Positions 11,235 through 21,773 of a stretch of 64,000 nucleotides of DNA are shown piece by piece. Source of the stretch: Apostichopus japonicus. Taxonomy: Eukaryota > Echinodermata > Holothuroidea > Aspidochirotida > Stichopodidae. How positions within the stretch are numbered: position 1 is the first letter of the stretch; every line of letters begins with the position of its first letter. The translations under genes and the position numbers were made by a program. The stretch is from positions 16,940,013 to 17,004,012 of the forward strand of contig NC_092577.1 in NCBI RefSeq assembly GCF_037975245.1, read 5' to 3'. A model generated the notes under the pieces. That model was not told the origin of the DNA. It did not search any database and worked only from the letters and a program-made list of their open reading frames with translations.

Positions 11235-12800
11235 ATGCTGAAAGAGCTAAAAAATTCTGTAAAGCACTCAAAAGAGCTGAAAATTGCTGAATAGCACTGA
11301 AAATTGCTGGAAAGAACTGAAAAGGGCTGAAAATTGCTGAGAAACACTGAAAAGAGCTGAAAATTGCTGAAAAACACTGAAAATTGCTGAAAAACACTGA
11401 AAAGAGCTGAAAATTGCTGAAAAAAGCTGAAAATTGCTGAAAAAAGCTGAAAATTGCTGAAAAGCACTGAAAGGAGCTGAAATTGCTAAAGGACTGAAAA
11501 AAGCTGAAATTGCTGAAAAACACTGAAAAAAGCTGAAAATTGCTGTAAAGCACTGTAAAGAGCTGAAAATTGCTGATAAGAGCTGAAAATTGCTGAAAAG
11601 CACTGAAAAATGCTGAAAAGCACTGAGAGGAGCTGAAAATTGCTAAAGGACTGAAAAAAGCTGAAATTGCTTAAAAGCACTGAAAATTGCTGAAAAAAGC
11701 TGAAAATTGCTGTAAAGCACTGAAAAGAGCTGAAAATTGCTGAAAAGCACTGAAACGAGCTGATAATTGCTGAAAAGCACTGAAAAGAGCTGAGAATTGC
11801 TGAAAAGCACTGAAAATTGCTAAAAATTCCTGAAAAGCACTGAAAAGAGCTGAAAAGTACCGAAAAGAGCTGAAAATTCCTGAAAAGCACTGAAAATTGC
11901 TGAAAAACACTGAAAAGAACTGAAAATTGCTGAAAAGTACTGAAAAGAGCTGAAAATTGCTGAAAGGCACTGAAACGAGCTGATAATTGCTGAAAAGCAC
12001 TGAAAAGAGCTGAATATTGCTTAAAAGCACTGAAAATTACTAAAAATTGCTGAAAAGCACTGAAAAGAGCTGAAAAGTACCGAAAAGAGCTGAAAAGCAC
12101 TGAAAAGAGCTGAAAATTGCTGAAAAGCACTGAAAAAAGCTGAAAATTGCTGAAAAACACTGAAAAGAACTGAAAATTGCTGACAAGTACTGAAAAGAGC
12201 TGAAAATTGCTGAAAAGCACTGAAAAGAGCTGAAAATTGCTGAAAAGCACTGAAAAGAGCTGAAAATTGCTGAAAAGCACTGAAAAGACCTGAAAATTGC
12301 TGAAAAACACTGAAAATTGCTGAAAAGCACTGAAAAGAGCTGAAAATTGCTGAAAAACACTGAAAAGAGCTGAAAATTGCTGAAAAGAGCTGAAAATTTG
12401 CTGAAAAGCACTGAAAAGAGCTAAAAATTGCTGAAAAGCACTTAAAAGAACTGAAAATTGCTACAAAGCACTGAAAAGAGCTGAAAATTGCTGAAAAACA
12501 CTGAAAAGCACTGAAAATTGCTTAAAAGCACTGAAAAGAGCTGAAAATTGCTAGAAAACACTGAAAAGAGCTGAAAAGCACTGAAAAGAGCTGAAAATTG
12601 CTGAAAAACACTGAAAAGAGCTGAAAATTGCTGGAAAGCACTGAAAAGAGCTGAAAATTACTGAAAAGCACTGAAAAGAGCTGAGAATTGCTGAAAAGCA
12701 CTGAAAAGAGTTGAAAAGCACTGAAAAGAGCTGAAAAGCACTGAAAAGAGCTGAAAAGAGCTGAAAAGCACTGAAAAGAGCTAAAAATTGCTGAAAAGCA
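11235..12800 (-). repeat. 10-bp phased A-tract satellite (CTGAAAANNN)
   Basis: About 1.6 kb of decamers CTGAAAAGCA, CTGAAAAGAG and CTGAAAATTG, often ordered as a 30-bp triplet, with scattered substitutions and rare slips. On the minus strand this yields long open frames of FSNFQLFSVL-like peptides, which are artefacts. One AAAA tract per 10 bp is the classical arrangement for intrinsically curved DNA. The array ends about 370 bp before the Helentron coding start and may belong to that element. Confidence 0.9.
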
Positions 12801-13165
12801 TTACATCAAGCACTGAAAATACTCCAAATAAAATACTCACCAAAAACCTGGAAAATTGCTCAAAATTACTGACAACTCGACAAGTACTTTTACAGAAAAC
12901 AATTTAAAGCACTCAAAAAGCACTTAACAATATTAACTAGAATTTCACAGGGATACAAAAAGTACTTGAATTCCAAGCATTGCAATAAAAAACATTCCAA
13001 GAAAATTAACACACAATTCTGATCAAGTGCTTGTGATAGATATCAAAAATCCAGAACAGCATTTACAGTCAATCACTCTGCACTACTATCCCACAAAAAC
13101 TGTTGTCCAAAAGCAACTGTTGAAACTCTTGAAACAAAAGAAACTGTTGTCCACAATATTCTGTC

Positions 13166-16100
13166 ATGCCACGAACAAAAAAATTAAGTTACAGACAGCG
13201 AAACAAGACAAGAAGAGAATCCAAGCAAAATATAACATCAAACCAAACATGCCAGTCACAACAATCTGCTAATAAAACTCTCTCTGAAAAAGCAGTTGAG
13301 CAACACTCAGTTGGTCAATCGAACATTACTGATATTAACTTGCAAAGTATACACACTCATGACGCCTTTACTTTCTTCCCTCCAGATGACTTATGGCGTG
13401 ATGGAAAGATTGCTATATTAAAGCAGTTAATAACAGACAATAACGAGCAAATTCATACCAGTTCTTATCCAATTTTCCCAAATATTTGCAGTCCAATATT
13501 ATATACTAATACTGCAAGACCATGTAATATTTGGAGAATAGTAGGTGATGGGAATTGTTTCTTTCGATCTTTGTCATTCATAATAACAAAGTCTGAAAAT
13601 AATCATCACATCCTAAGACGCTTGATAGTGCAATCTCTTCTGGAATGTGACCTACCATCTACTAGTAAATCTGTTCAGGATTATATTCAAACATCCCATA
13701 TGTCAGATGATTCAGTGTGGGCTACTGAAGTGGAAATAATGACTGCTGCAAAACTGTTACAAACTGACATTTATACATATGCTGTATCTGGTAGTGAATG
13801 GAAATGGCTACGATTCCCAGCATGTGGTAGTCTCTCAGAAAGAATAGATACAAATAGACGTGCAATTTACATACAGAACACAAATAGAAGTCACTTTGAT
13901 GTTGTGTATGGACTTAATAATACTGATCTCTGTCTTGTAGCACAGAACCTTGAATCTGCACAACCAAAAACAACAAGAGATCGTGTACAAGAAGAACTGA
14001 ACAGACAAAACTTGTGGCAACAAATTAAAGATGAACAGAAACAGAAAGTGAACATCACTAAATTACCTCCCAGTAGTAGCTGTTCCAACAGTACTAAACG
14101 GATGCAAAAACTTAGAGCAACTAACAGTGCATACAGAGAACAAGAAAGGAAAAAAGACATTATTTACCAAAGAACTACAAGACAAAACAAAATGTACTGT
14201 GAAGAACAAATGCAAAAGAATATAAAAAGAATGAAAACCAAGAGGACAGATTGTGTGTACACTCAAAATGAAAGAACAAGAAATACAAAGCGAATGAAAG
14301 ATATCAGACAACAACTGGACTACTCTCAAAATGAAAAAGTACAGAACAGGAAACGAATGAAAGACACAAGACAAAATGAGGAGTACTCTCAAAATGAAAG
14401 GAATCAAAACATCAAACGGATGAAAGACACAAGACAAAATGAGGAGTACTCTCAAAATGAGAGGGAAAAAAACATCAAAAGAGTGAAAGACAAAAGACAA
14501 AATGAGGAGTACTCTCAAAATGAGAGGAAAAAAAACATCAAAAGAGTGAAAGACAAAAGACAAAATGAGGAGTACTCTCAAAATGAGAGGAAAAAAAACA
14601 TCAAACGAATGAAAGACACAAGACAAAAACTGGAATATTCTCAAATTGAACAGAAACAAAACATCAAACGAATGAACACTATTCGCAAAAATGACACCTA
14701 CTCTGTCCCAGAAAAACAAAAGAATCAAGAACGTATCGCACAAGCTAGAACAGATCCACAGTTTGCAGCTAATGAAATCAAATCCAAATACAACAAGAGA
14801 AACAGCTGTAACACTTCATCAATTCAACAATTGCAAGAAGGCTTTCTCAACTCTATTTCAGTAGGTCCAGAATATGTGTGCTGTTGTTGTGAACAGTTAT
14901 GGTATAAAGAGAGTGTCACTAGCTTTGTACAGAAAACAGCAAAATCTACTTTCAGCATTGCTTTACACAATCCTTCTATCGACAACAAATTGTGGATTTG
15001 TAGTACCTGCAAGGAATATATTAATTCTGATAAGATACCACCGTTAAGCCTTAACAATAACATGAAGTTTGTGACAATTCCAAAAGAATTACAATTGCAT
15101 TCTCTTGAAGAGAAATTAGTAGCTCTTCGTATACCATTTATGCAAATTAGAGAACTTCCTAGAGGAAGACAATTGAATCTGAAAGGAAATGTGGTAAATG
15201 TTGCAGCTGATGTGTCAAGTACATGTAGACTATTACCACGCAAGCTAAATGAAAGCATGACTATTCCTGTCAAGTTTAAGAGAAAACTTTCTTATAAGCA
15301 CTCAGTTCAAAGTGAAAATGTCAGGCCCAATAAAGTAATTGATGCTGCAAAATGGCTAGTTGCAAACAGTCAATTATACAAAGATGAAAGAGTCTCAATT
15401 GATGAGAGTTGGAATGAAACGATACAGCAGATGGATGATGATTGGCACGAATTCATAGAACCTCTTGAAAAACAATCTGACAAAAATGAGAATGCTGACT
15501 TACCAGTAGGTGCAACTCCTTCAATTCAAAACAACAATGCAGACAATCCAGATTCAGATGATGATTGGACAGAAGCTCAAAGTGATGACATGCAACTTAC
15601 AGGTACATTAGATACTATGCTTACACCAGAATTTCAGGAACAAAGCCAACTTGCTTATTGCGTAGCACCAGGTGAAGGAAATAGACCTATGGGCTTATTT
15701 CAAGACAGTCTTTCTGAAATACTTGCATTTCCAACATTATTTTGTGGACAGCCAAGAAGTGACAACAAAGTTAAGGTACATTACAGCACAATTTGTAAGT
15801 GGGAACTGCGTCACAAAGATAGAAGATTTGCCAAATCTGTCCAAAACATATTCTACAAAACCAAGAAGCTACAAATAAACCAAATACAGCAGAAAGTAAC
15901 ACTTAGTATGCGAAAGAAAAAAACACAAGGGAAGAAATTAACTGCTCAACATTTCAAAACAAATGAAAGTATCAAGCAAATCTTGACCCTAGATGAAGGA
16001 TTTAGAGTATTCCGAACATTACGAGGATCCCCTCCCTATTGGGAAAGGTCCAAGAAAGAACTGTTTGCAATGATTCGACAACTTGGAATCCCAACATGGT

Positions 16101-19100
16101 TTCTGTCATTCTCTGCTGCTGAAACAAGGTGGCTTCACCTACTCAAAATCCTTGGAAGAACAATCAAAAACAAACATTTCACAGATGAAGAACTTTTAAA
16201 CATGAATTGGAATGAGAAATCTGACCTTATCCAGAGTGACCCTGTCACATGTGCACGTCACTTTGATTACATGTTTCGTAGGTTCTTGAATAATTTCCTG
16301 TATAGTTCATATCATCCAATTGGTGAGATCATTGATCATTTCTACAGAGTTGAGTTCCAACAGAGAGGTTCCCCACACATTCACATGCTCGTTTGGGTCA
16401 AAGATGCACCTTTATATGGAAATGCAGCTCCTACAGAAGTAGCATCTTTTATTGATCAATATGTCACATGTAACATACCTGACACAGTCAACCAAACTGT
16501 TAACTTGCAATCTCACAGCCATGCAAAGACATGCAGGAAAAAGAGACAAGGTGTTTGCCGCTTTGGGTTTCCTATCCCACCAATGCCTAGAACCATGATT
16601 CTAACACCATTGGAAGTTAAAGGCAATGACAAAACTACAGAATTGTACAAGTGCATAAAGGCCTACTTGGATGATTTGAAACTTGCTGAAGACATTACTG
16701 ACACATTTGAAGATATGTTGACAAAGTTGGGAAGCACAGAAAGAGATTACATTCTGGCTATACGTTCATCCATAACATCTGACAAAATCTTTCTCAAAAG
16801 ATCACCATCTGAAGTCAGGATTAATGGTTACAATAAAGTCTTGCTAGAAACTTGGAGAGCTAATATGGATATTCAATATGTGCTGGACCCATATGCATGT
16901 GCCATGTACATTGTATCTTACATTAGCAAAGGACAAAGAGGTATGAGTAACCTTATGCAGCGTGCAACAACAGAAGCAAGAGAAGGGAACATGGACATCA
17001 AACAGCAAGTACGACACATTGGAAACAAATTCCTTAATCATGTTGAAATGAGTGCTCAAGAAGCAGTGTATTTGGTATTACAAATGTCACTCAGAAAAGC
17101 CTCCAGGCAGTTTGTGTTTATAAATACCTCACCATTAGAAGATCGAACAATCCTGATCAAACCATTGGAATATATTCAACAGTTGCCAGATTACTCGACA
17201 GATATTGAATGTATGGGACTTATCAGGAAGTATGCTGCCCGACCTAAAGCACTACAACATTATTGCCTTGCAGACTTTGCAGCTTGGTTCGATATCACTG
17301 GTGACAACAAGAGCAATAAGAGTACTAATAATGATTATGAATTAGATGAAAATGATGATGACCCTTCTATCAAATTGAACAAAGACAGCACTACCCATGA
17401 CTATGAATCACATGATAATGCCGATGACCATGATATGCAGGATACTGGTGAGGTCAAATGCTATACTGTTGGTGCATTAAACTTTAGAAAAAGAAACAAA
17501 GCCAAGATCATCAGATATGTTCGGTTTAACAAGGAAAATGATGCAGAAAAGTACTACAGAGAGCAACTGATGTTGTTTTTTCCTTGGAGATCTGAGAATA
17601 ATATCATAGAGTCATGTGATACGTACCAAGAACGATACCTTCAGGTTGAATCCAAGATTAAAGACAAGGAAGCAGAATATAACCACAGTGGAGATATCAT
17701 TGACCAGGCAATAGATGATATTGAAAATGAAGACCCTGAGATGTATGATGAGATTGCACCAAATACAGAACATATGGAAAAGGCTCATCGAGATGAAAAG
17801 GATAAACAACAATTGAAAATCCCTTCCAATGAATCACCTGAATTGTATGATATTGGACAAGACATTGGGATTGCAGTCAATAGTGCAAACATAGAAGAAT
17901 TGCAAAAACCTCGCTTGCCTGATTCCGAATACAGAAGTCTAGTACGCAGCCTCAACAAACAACAGAAAGACTTTTTCTACTATGTACTGCATTGGTGTAA
18001 AACAAAACAAGAACCAATGTACACATTTCTCACTGGCGGAGCTGGTGTAGGAAAATCTCAAGTATTGAAAGCTCTGTACAATGCACTATTGAGATACTAT
18101 TCTAGCCAGCCTGGAAGCGATCCAGATGATACTCACATTCTTCTTATGGCACCAACAGGCAAAGCAGCTTATGGTATTAAAGGCAGTACCATTCACAGTG
18201 CTCTACTCATTCCAGCTAGTCAAGGATTTCATTTCAAGGCATTAACATCAGACAAGCTAAACTCACTTCGTGTGAAGTTCCGAAATTTGAAAATCATTTT
18301 CATTGATGAAATATCTATGGTTGGTAATGGAATGTTTACATACATAGATAAAAGACTGCAACAAATTATGGGTAGCAAGAAAATATTTGGAGGTGTTAGC
18401 ATTATTGCTGTTGGTGATCTCTTTCAACTCAAGCCAGTGTTTGATGGATGGATATTTAATGATCTAACTCATGATTATGGTCCACTTGCATCTAATTTAT
18501 GGAGAGATCATTTTATGGCCTTTGAACTAATTGAAATCATGCGACAAAAAGATGACCACAGTTTTGCTCAACTTTTGAACCGATTAAGAGAAAATAGACA
18601 AACAGATGATGATTTGAAGCTGCTGAACACTAGACAGCTTACAGCCGACAATGTTCCATCAAATGTTACACACGTTTATCAGACAAACCTAAGAGTGAAT
18701 GCACACAATGATGAAGTTTTTTCCAAACTAGACACTCTCAAGCTCACAATTAGATCTCAAGACGTTGTCGTAGGTGATGTCCCAAACACAGTCAAACAAA
18801 AAATACTGACTTGCATACCGAACAACCCTCAAATGACAATGGGATTATTCACTGAACTCTCCTTGGGCATTGACCAACGAATTGACCTCTGTCTCAATGT
18901 TTCAGTTGAAGATGGAATGATTAATGGTGCTTCTGGTATCATCAAGTATATAGAGAATGTACATGATCAGAACATTCACACTATATGGGTACAGTTCGAT
19001 GACATTAGTGTAGGTAAAGCATGTCGACACTCTAAAAGAGAACTGTATCATTCAAAGCTTGCTTCAACATGGACACCAATATCAAGAAGTAGTCGACAGT

Positions 19101-20077
19101 TCAGGATTGGTCGCAACAAAAATGCAGAAGTTATGCGGAAACAATTTCCCCTGAGACCAGCAACTGCAAAGACAGTCCATAGATGTCAAGGAGATACAAT
19201 GAAAGAGATAGTTGTTGATATGTCAGGTGCTAGATCACAATGTCACATCCACTATGTTGCATTAAGTAGAGTGACTTCCATAAATGGATTATACATTCTT
19301 GAGCTTAATCCTGAAAAAATTAATGTCGATCGAAATGTTGTCAAGGAAGTAGAAAACCTTCGTTCCACACGATCATTGAAAATATGTAGCCATGCATTTG
19401 AAAGTACGGACAACACCACCATCATTCATCAAAATGTAAGATCACTGAAGAGACACATTTCTGACATAATTCATGACAGCACAATCACATCTGCTGATAT
19501 TCTTCTTTTCACTGAATGCCATTTATCAGAAGCAGTAACAAATGATGAGCTGTACATTGAAGGATTTACACTATTCAAAAACATCCCATCTCATGCTCCT
19601 GTCTCAAATTCCCCATATGGCACTGTAATCTACACTAAGAATAATATCACAACACTCACTGAACATACACTGAATACAAATAATATTGAAATCTCCCTGA
19701 CAACCAAAGACACATGTGCTGGAACTATTCAAATTGCACTAATTTACAGGTCTAATAAGGTTCCCATGCAACAATTCCATGATGCATTGAGTAACTTTCT
19801 AAATCACATAGATCATTCACAACAAACATTGATTATTGGTGATTTCAATGTTGATGTACTCCAAAACACACCAGAAAAAAACAGCCTTCTCTCTTTATTC
19901 ACAAGAACTTTCAAATACAAACAAATCATTCTAACGCCTACAACAGATTATAACTCATGCTTAGATCATATCTACACAAATATTCCTACAAGTAAAACAA
20001 TTGGTAGTGGAGTACTTGAGAGCTATTACAGTGATCACAAAGCAACTTGGATTTCTCTGCAAAACACAACAAGTTAA
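13166..20077 (+). CDS. Helentron replicase: OTU protease, zinc cluster, Rep, PIF1-type helicase, endonuclease
   Basis: A single uninterrupted frame of 2303 residues. The order is: OTU-like cysteine protease (about 124-250; GDGNCFF with Cys131, and His243 in RSHFDVV); Lys/Arg-rich 21-residue repeats (about 350-520); a Cys cluster (VCCCCEQLW...WICSTC, about 572-615); the Helitron Rep nuclease with HUH motif PHIHM (His1071, His1073) and paired tyrosines Y1248/Y1252 in YIVSYISK; an acidic linker; an SF1 PIF1-like helicase (Walker A GGAGVGKS 1624-1631, Walker B IDEIS with D1714, motif VI VALSRV); and a C-terminal endonuclease/exonuclease/phosphatase-type domain (GDFN with D2226, SDHK with H2291). 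Rep and helicase drive rolling-circle transposition. OTU plus C-terminal endonuclease is the Helentron architecture. All key residues are present, so it may be active. Confidence 0.93.
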   Translation: MPRTKKLSYRQRNKTRRESKQNITSNQTCQSQQSANKTLSEKAVEQHSVGQSNITDINLQSIHTHDAFTFFPPDDLWRDGKIAILKQLITDNNEQIHTSSYPIFPNICSPILYTNTARPCNIWRIVGDGNCFFRSLSFIITKSENNHHILRRLIVQSLLECDLPSTSKSVQDYIQTSHMSDDSVWATEVEIMTAAKLLQTDIYTYAVSGSEWKWLRFPACGSLSERIDTNRRAIYIQNTNRSHFDVVYGLNNTDLCLVAQNLESAQPKTTRDRVQEELNRQNLWQQIKDEQKQKVNITKLPPSSSCSNSTKRMQKLRATNSAYREQERKKDIIYQRTTRQNKMYCEEQMQKNIKRMKTKRTDCVYTQNERTRNTKRMKDIRQQLDYSQNEKVQNRKRMKDTRQNEEYSQNERNQNIKRMKDTRQNEEYSQNEREKNIKRVKDKRQNEEYSQNERKKNIKRVKDKRQNEEYSQNERKKNIKRMKDTRQKLEYSQIEQKQNIKRMNTIRKNDTYSVPEKQKNQERIAQARTDPQFAANEIKSKYNKRNSCNTSSIQQLQEGFLNSISVGPEYVCCCCEQLWYKESVTSFVQKTAKSTFSIALHNPSIDNKLWICSTCKEYINSDKIPPLSLNNNMKFVTIPKELQLHSLEEKLVALRIPFMQIRELPRGRQLNLKGNVVNVAADVSSTCRLLPRKLNESMTIPVKFKRKLSYKHSVQSENVRPNKVIDAAKWLVANSQLYKDERVSIDESWNETIQQMDDDWHEFIEPLEKQSDKNENADLPVGATPSIQNNNADNPDSDDDWTEAQSDDMQLTGTLDTMLTPEFQEQSQLAYCVAPGEGNRPMGLFQDSLSEILAFPTLFCGQPRSDNKVKVHYSTICKWELRHKDRRFAKSVQNIFYKTKKLQINQIQQKVTLSMRKKKTQGKKLTAQHFKTNESIKQILTLDEGFRVFRTLRGSPPYWERSKKELFAMIRQLGIPTWFLSFSAAETRWLHLLKILGRTIKNKHFTDEELLNMNWNEKSDLIQSDPVTCARHFDYMFRRFLNNFLYSSYHPIGEIIDHFYRVEFQQRGSPHIHMLVWVKDAPLYGNAAPTEVASFIDQYVTCNIPDTVNQTVNLQSHSHAKTCRKKRQGVCRFGFPIPPMPRTMILTPLEVKGNDKTTELYKCIKAYLDDLKLAEDITDTFEDMLTKLGSTERDYILAIRSSITSDKIFLKRSPSEVRINGYNKVLLETWRANMDIQYVLDPYACAMYIVSYISKGQRGMSNLMQRATTEAREGNMDIKQQVRHIGNKFLNHVEMSAQEAVYLVLQMSLRKASRQFVFINTSPLEDRTILIKPLEYIQQLPDYSTDIECMGLIRKYAARPKALQHYCLADFAAWFDITGDNKSNKSTNNDYELDENDDDPSIKLNKDSTTHDYESHDNADDHDMQDTGEVKCYTVGALNFRKRNKAKIIRYVRFNKENDAEKYYREQLMLFFPWRSENNIIESCDTYQERYLQVESKIKDKEAEYNHSGDIIDQAIDDIENEDPEMYDEIAPNTEHMEKAHRDEKDKQQLKIPSNESPELYDIGQDIGIAVNSANIEELQKPRLPDSEYRSLVRSLNKQQKDFFYYVLHWCKTKQEPMYTFLTGGAGVGKSQVLKALYNALLRYYSSQPGSDPDDTHILLMAPTGKAAYGIKGSTIHSALLIPASQGFHFKALTSDKLNSLRVKFRNLKIIFIDEISMVGNGMFTYIDKRLQQIMGSKKIFGGVSIIAVGDLFQLKPVFDGWIFNDLTHDYGPLASNLWRDHFMAFELIEIMRQKDDHSFAQLLNRLRENRQTDDDLKLLNTRQLTADNVPSNVTHVYQTNLRVNAHNDEVFSKLDTLKLTIRSQDVVVGDVPNTVKQKILTCIPNNPQMTMGLFTELSLGIDQRIDLCLNVSVEDGMINGASGIIKYIENVHDQNIHTIWVQFDDISVGKACRHSKRELYHSKLASTWTPISRSSRQFRIGRNKNAEVMRKQFPLRPATAKTVHRCQGDTMKEIVVDMSGARSQCHIHYVALSRVTSINGLYILELNPEKINVDRNVVKEVENLRSTRSLKICSHAFESTDNTTIIHQNVRSLKRHISDIIHDSTITSADILLFTECHLSEAVTNDELYIEGFTLFKNIPSHAPVSNSPYGTVIYTKNNITTLTEHTLNTNNIEISLTTKDTCAGTIQIALIYRSNKVPMQQFHDALSNFLNHIDHSQQTLIIGDFNVDVLQNTPEKNSLLSLFTRTFKYKQIILTPTTDYNSCLDHIYTNIPTSKTIGSGVLESYYSDHKATWISLQNTTS
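14215..14700 (+). repeat. 63-bp in-frame repeat in the Helentron gene
   Basis: About seven copies encoding a 21-residue unit of the type KRMKDTRQNEEYSQNER. The central copies are nearly identical at DNA level, the outer ones diverged. The unit is strongly basic and predicted helical. It may bind nucleic acid or act as a flexible spacer between OTU and Rep parts; this is inference. Confidence 0.85.
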
Positions 20078-20929
20078 ACCAAAATATGTGTACCATATGT
20101 CTTATGTGCTCAACTTTGAACAAAATTTAATCAAATTTGAACCAAATTTTGAAGTAACTTGAAGAAACTTTTATATTTCTTTGAACTAGAACAATATCCA
20201 GCTAAAGATAACAAGGTATCACGTTTCATTACTGTCTGCATTTTGTAGCGACACAAACAAAACTTCACTTGCAAGCAACAGAATGTTAACTTTTTCAGAT
20301 GTCCGCATGCAGTTTGGACGAGTCTTCAGTGCCTTTAAATCCAAGTCCATGCATATCTATGACAATCAAATTTACAAAATTTAACTTCTCCAGTAATCAA
20401 AGCAAACTTGAAAACTTGTTTACAGAGGCCAGCTGCGCACCCCGTTGCCAGTCCTATCATTACGAATAACATAATCGAGAAATATAATAATTGATGTGGT
20501 TATATTGTTATGAAACCAGTTTTTCATAGTTGCAGCAAACCTAAAAGAGCATTTCATGAAAAACACAATAGGTCATTAACTGTTCATGATTTTTTCAGAG
20601 ACTGCAGGTATTCAAATGAATTAACATAATATTTGTTTTCACAATCTTTTCATTGCAGATTCATGAGCCATAAATTAGGCTCATAACTTCAGCAATCGTG
20701 AGCGCAGAAATGGACCAAAAGAACATACAGTTCACCATACTCAATTAAGATGAGTTACAATAGCTGACCCTCCCAACTGATAAAACGGACAGCTTTCTTG
20801 AAGGAGCCACCATAGTTCAGAAGTTTAAGTTCATATATTTTACAAAACAACAGTACAGTTTATATCTACTATTTGAAAAAAATAAACAATATCAATGTAT
20901 TTAAGATATCTGAGTATTTGTCCTTTTTC

Positions 20930-21430
20930 AGTAATTTGACAAAAGTTAATTTTCAGACATTTAATGCAATAACTCCCAGTGCCAAGGTGTGACATGAATG
21001 ATATTTTGGGACAAGTTGCGAATGGTATAGGGAAATATTTTTTAAACCTAACGGTCATTTGACTCAAAGTCACCAAGTGTCAATTAATGTTAAAAAACTA
21101 GTATTTTGGGGGAGAAAATGGGCAAAGAAAAAATGATTTAAGTTTTATAATAGTTTTGATGCTGTATTCACATTTCACTGATCAAAAATGTCAATTGGTT
21201 GACCTCCGGGTGACCTTTTTGTGTGAAGTTATGTATTCAAGTTCAAAGTTAATTTTTAGACATTTAATGCAATAACTCTTAGTGCCAAGGTGTGACACAG
21301 TTGATATTTTGGGACAAGTTGTCAATGGGGTGGTAGAACATTTTCAAACTAAACGGTGATCTGAGGTCACCAATGTCATCATATCTGTTGACCCGCTTGT
21401 AGGTGACTTTATATTTCTTACATTTTTGAC
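20930..21430 (+). repeat. AGGTCA-type dispersed repeat, two copies
   Basis: Two diverged copies (TGCAATAACTC...GATATTTTGGGACAAGTTG at 20965 and 21268) of the family at 4395-5900. The second copy runs into the LINE fragment below. The AGGTCA pairs here are more decayed (for example AAAGTCACCAAGTGTCA). Confidence 0.7.
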
Positions 21431-21589
21431 GTCACATTCAGATCTCAAAAGTGCCTTCCGATCAAAAATCCGATCACAATTTGTGATCACAAAAGTGTTG
21501 GCTATAGCGTTGGTTATTTTATGGGTACAAGTACGACCACAATTACTTGGACTATTTGAGCCCAATCTTGCTATGATAATATTATGTGT

Positions 21590-21773
21590 ATTGTCATATA
21601 CCCCTACGCAAGGAACCGCAGTGCCCTTGGGTTCTTGTTGTACAGGGACGCCATTCTGCCAAAGTATGGCGTTCGGTGCATTCAAGGCTGAATGGTTACA
21701 GGCTCCGTGATCTGGCCTGGAGGATTGCACACGGTGCCTTGGTGACCAATCTGTAAAGGTACCACTGGCGATT
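21590..21773 (+). pseudogene. LINE ORF2 C-terminal fragment, left part
   Basis: One frame encodes a peptide including RDLAWRIAHGALVTN, typical of the region just before the C-terminal CCHC of I/Nimb-like LINE reverse transcriptases. The reading frame stops at the insertion point of the 21774-23077 element and resumes in frame at 23086. Earlier parts are lost or decayed. Confidence 0.6.

Larger units (their letters stand above)
12801..20900 (+). mobile_element. Helentron (Helitron with OTU and endonuclease), ends uncertain
   Basis: The element is defined by the 2303-residue protein at 13166-20077. Its ends could not be fixed: Helentrons lack target duplications and carry only short terminal motifs. 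The upstream satellite may be part of it. The downstream limit lies before the AGGTCA-rich repeat at about 20930. Sequence 20078-20900 has no gene and presumably holds the 3' end. Confidence 0.6.

Noticed and set aside
11128-12411. Minus-strand frames rich in FSNFQLFSVL-type peptides
   Set aside because: Translation of the CTGAAAANNN satellite (30-bp sets). All three frames are partly open, with no start context or domain.
14063-14743. 226-codon minus-strand frame inside the Helentron gene
   Set aside because: Antisense shadow of the 63-bp coding repeat (repeating FHSFDVFFPLILRV).
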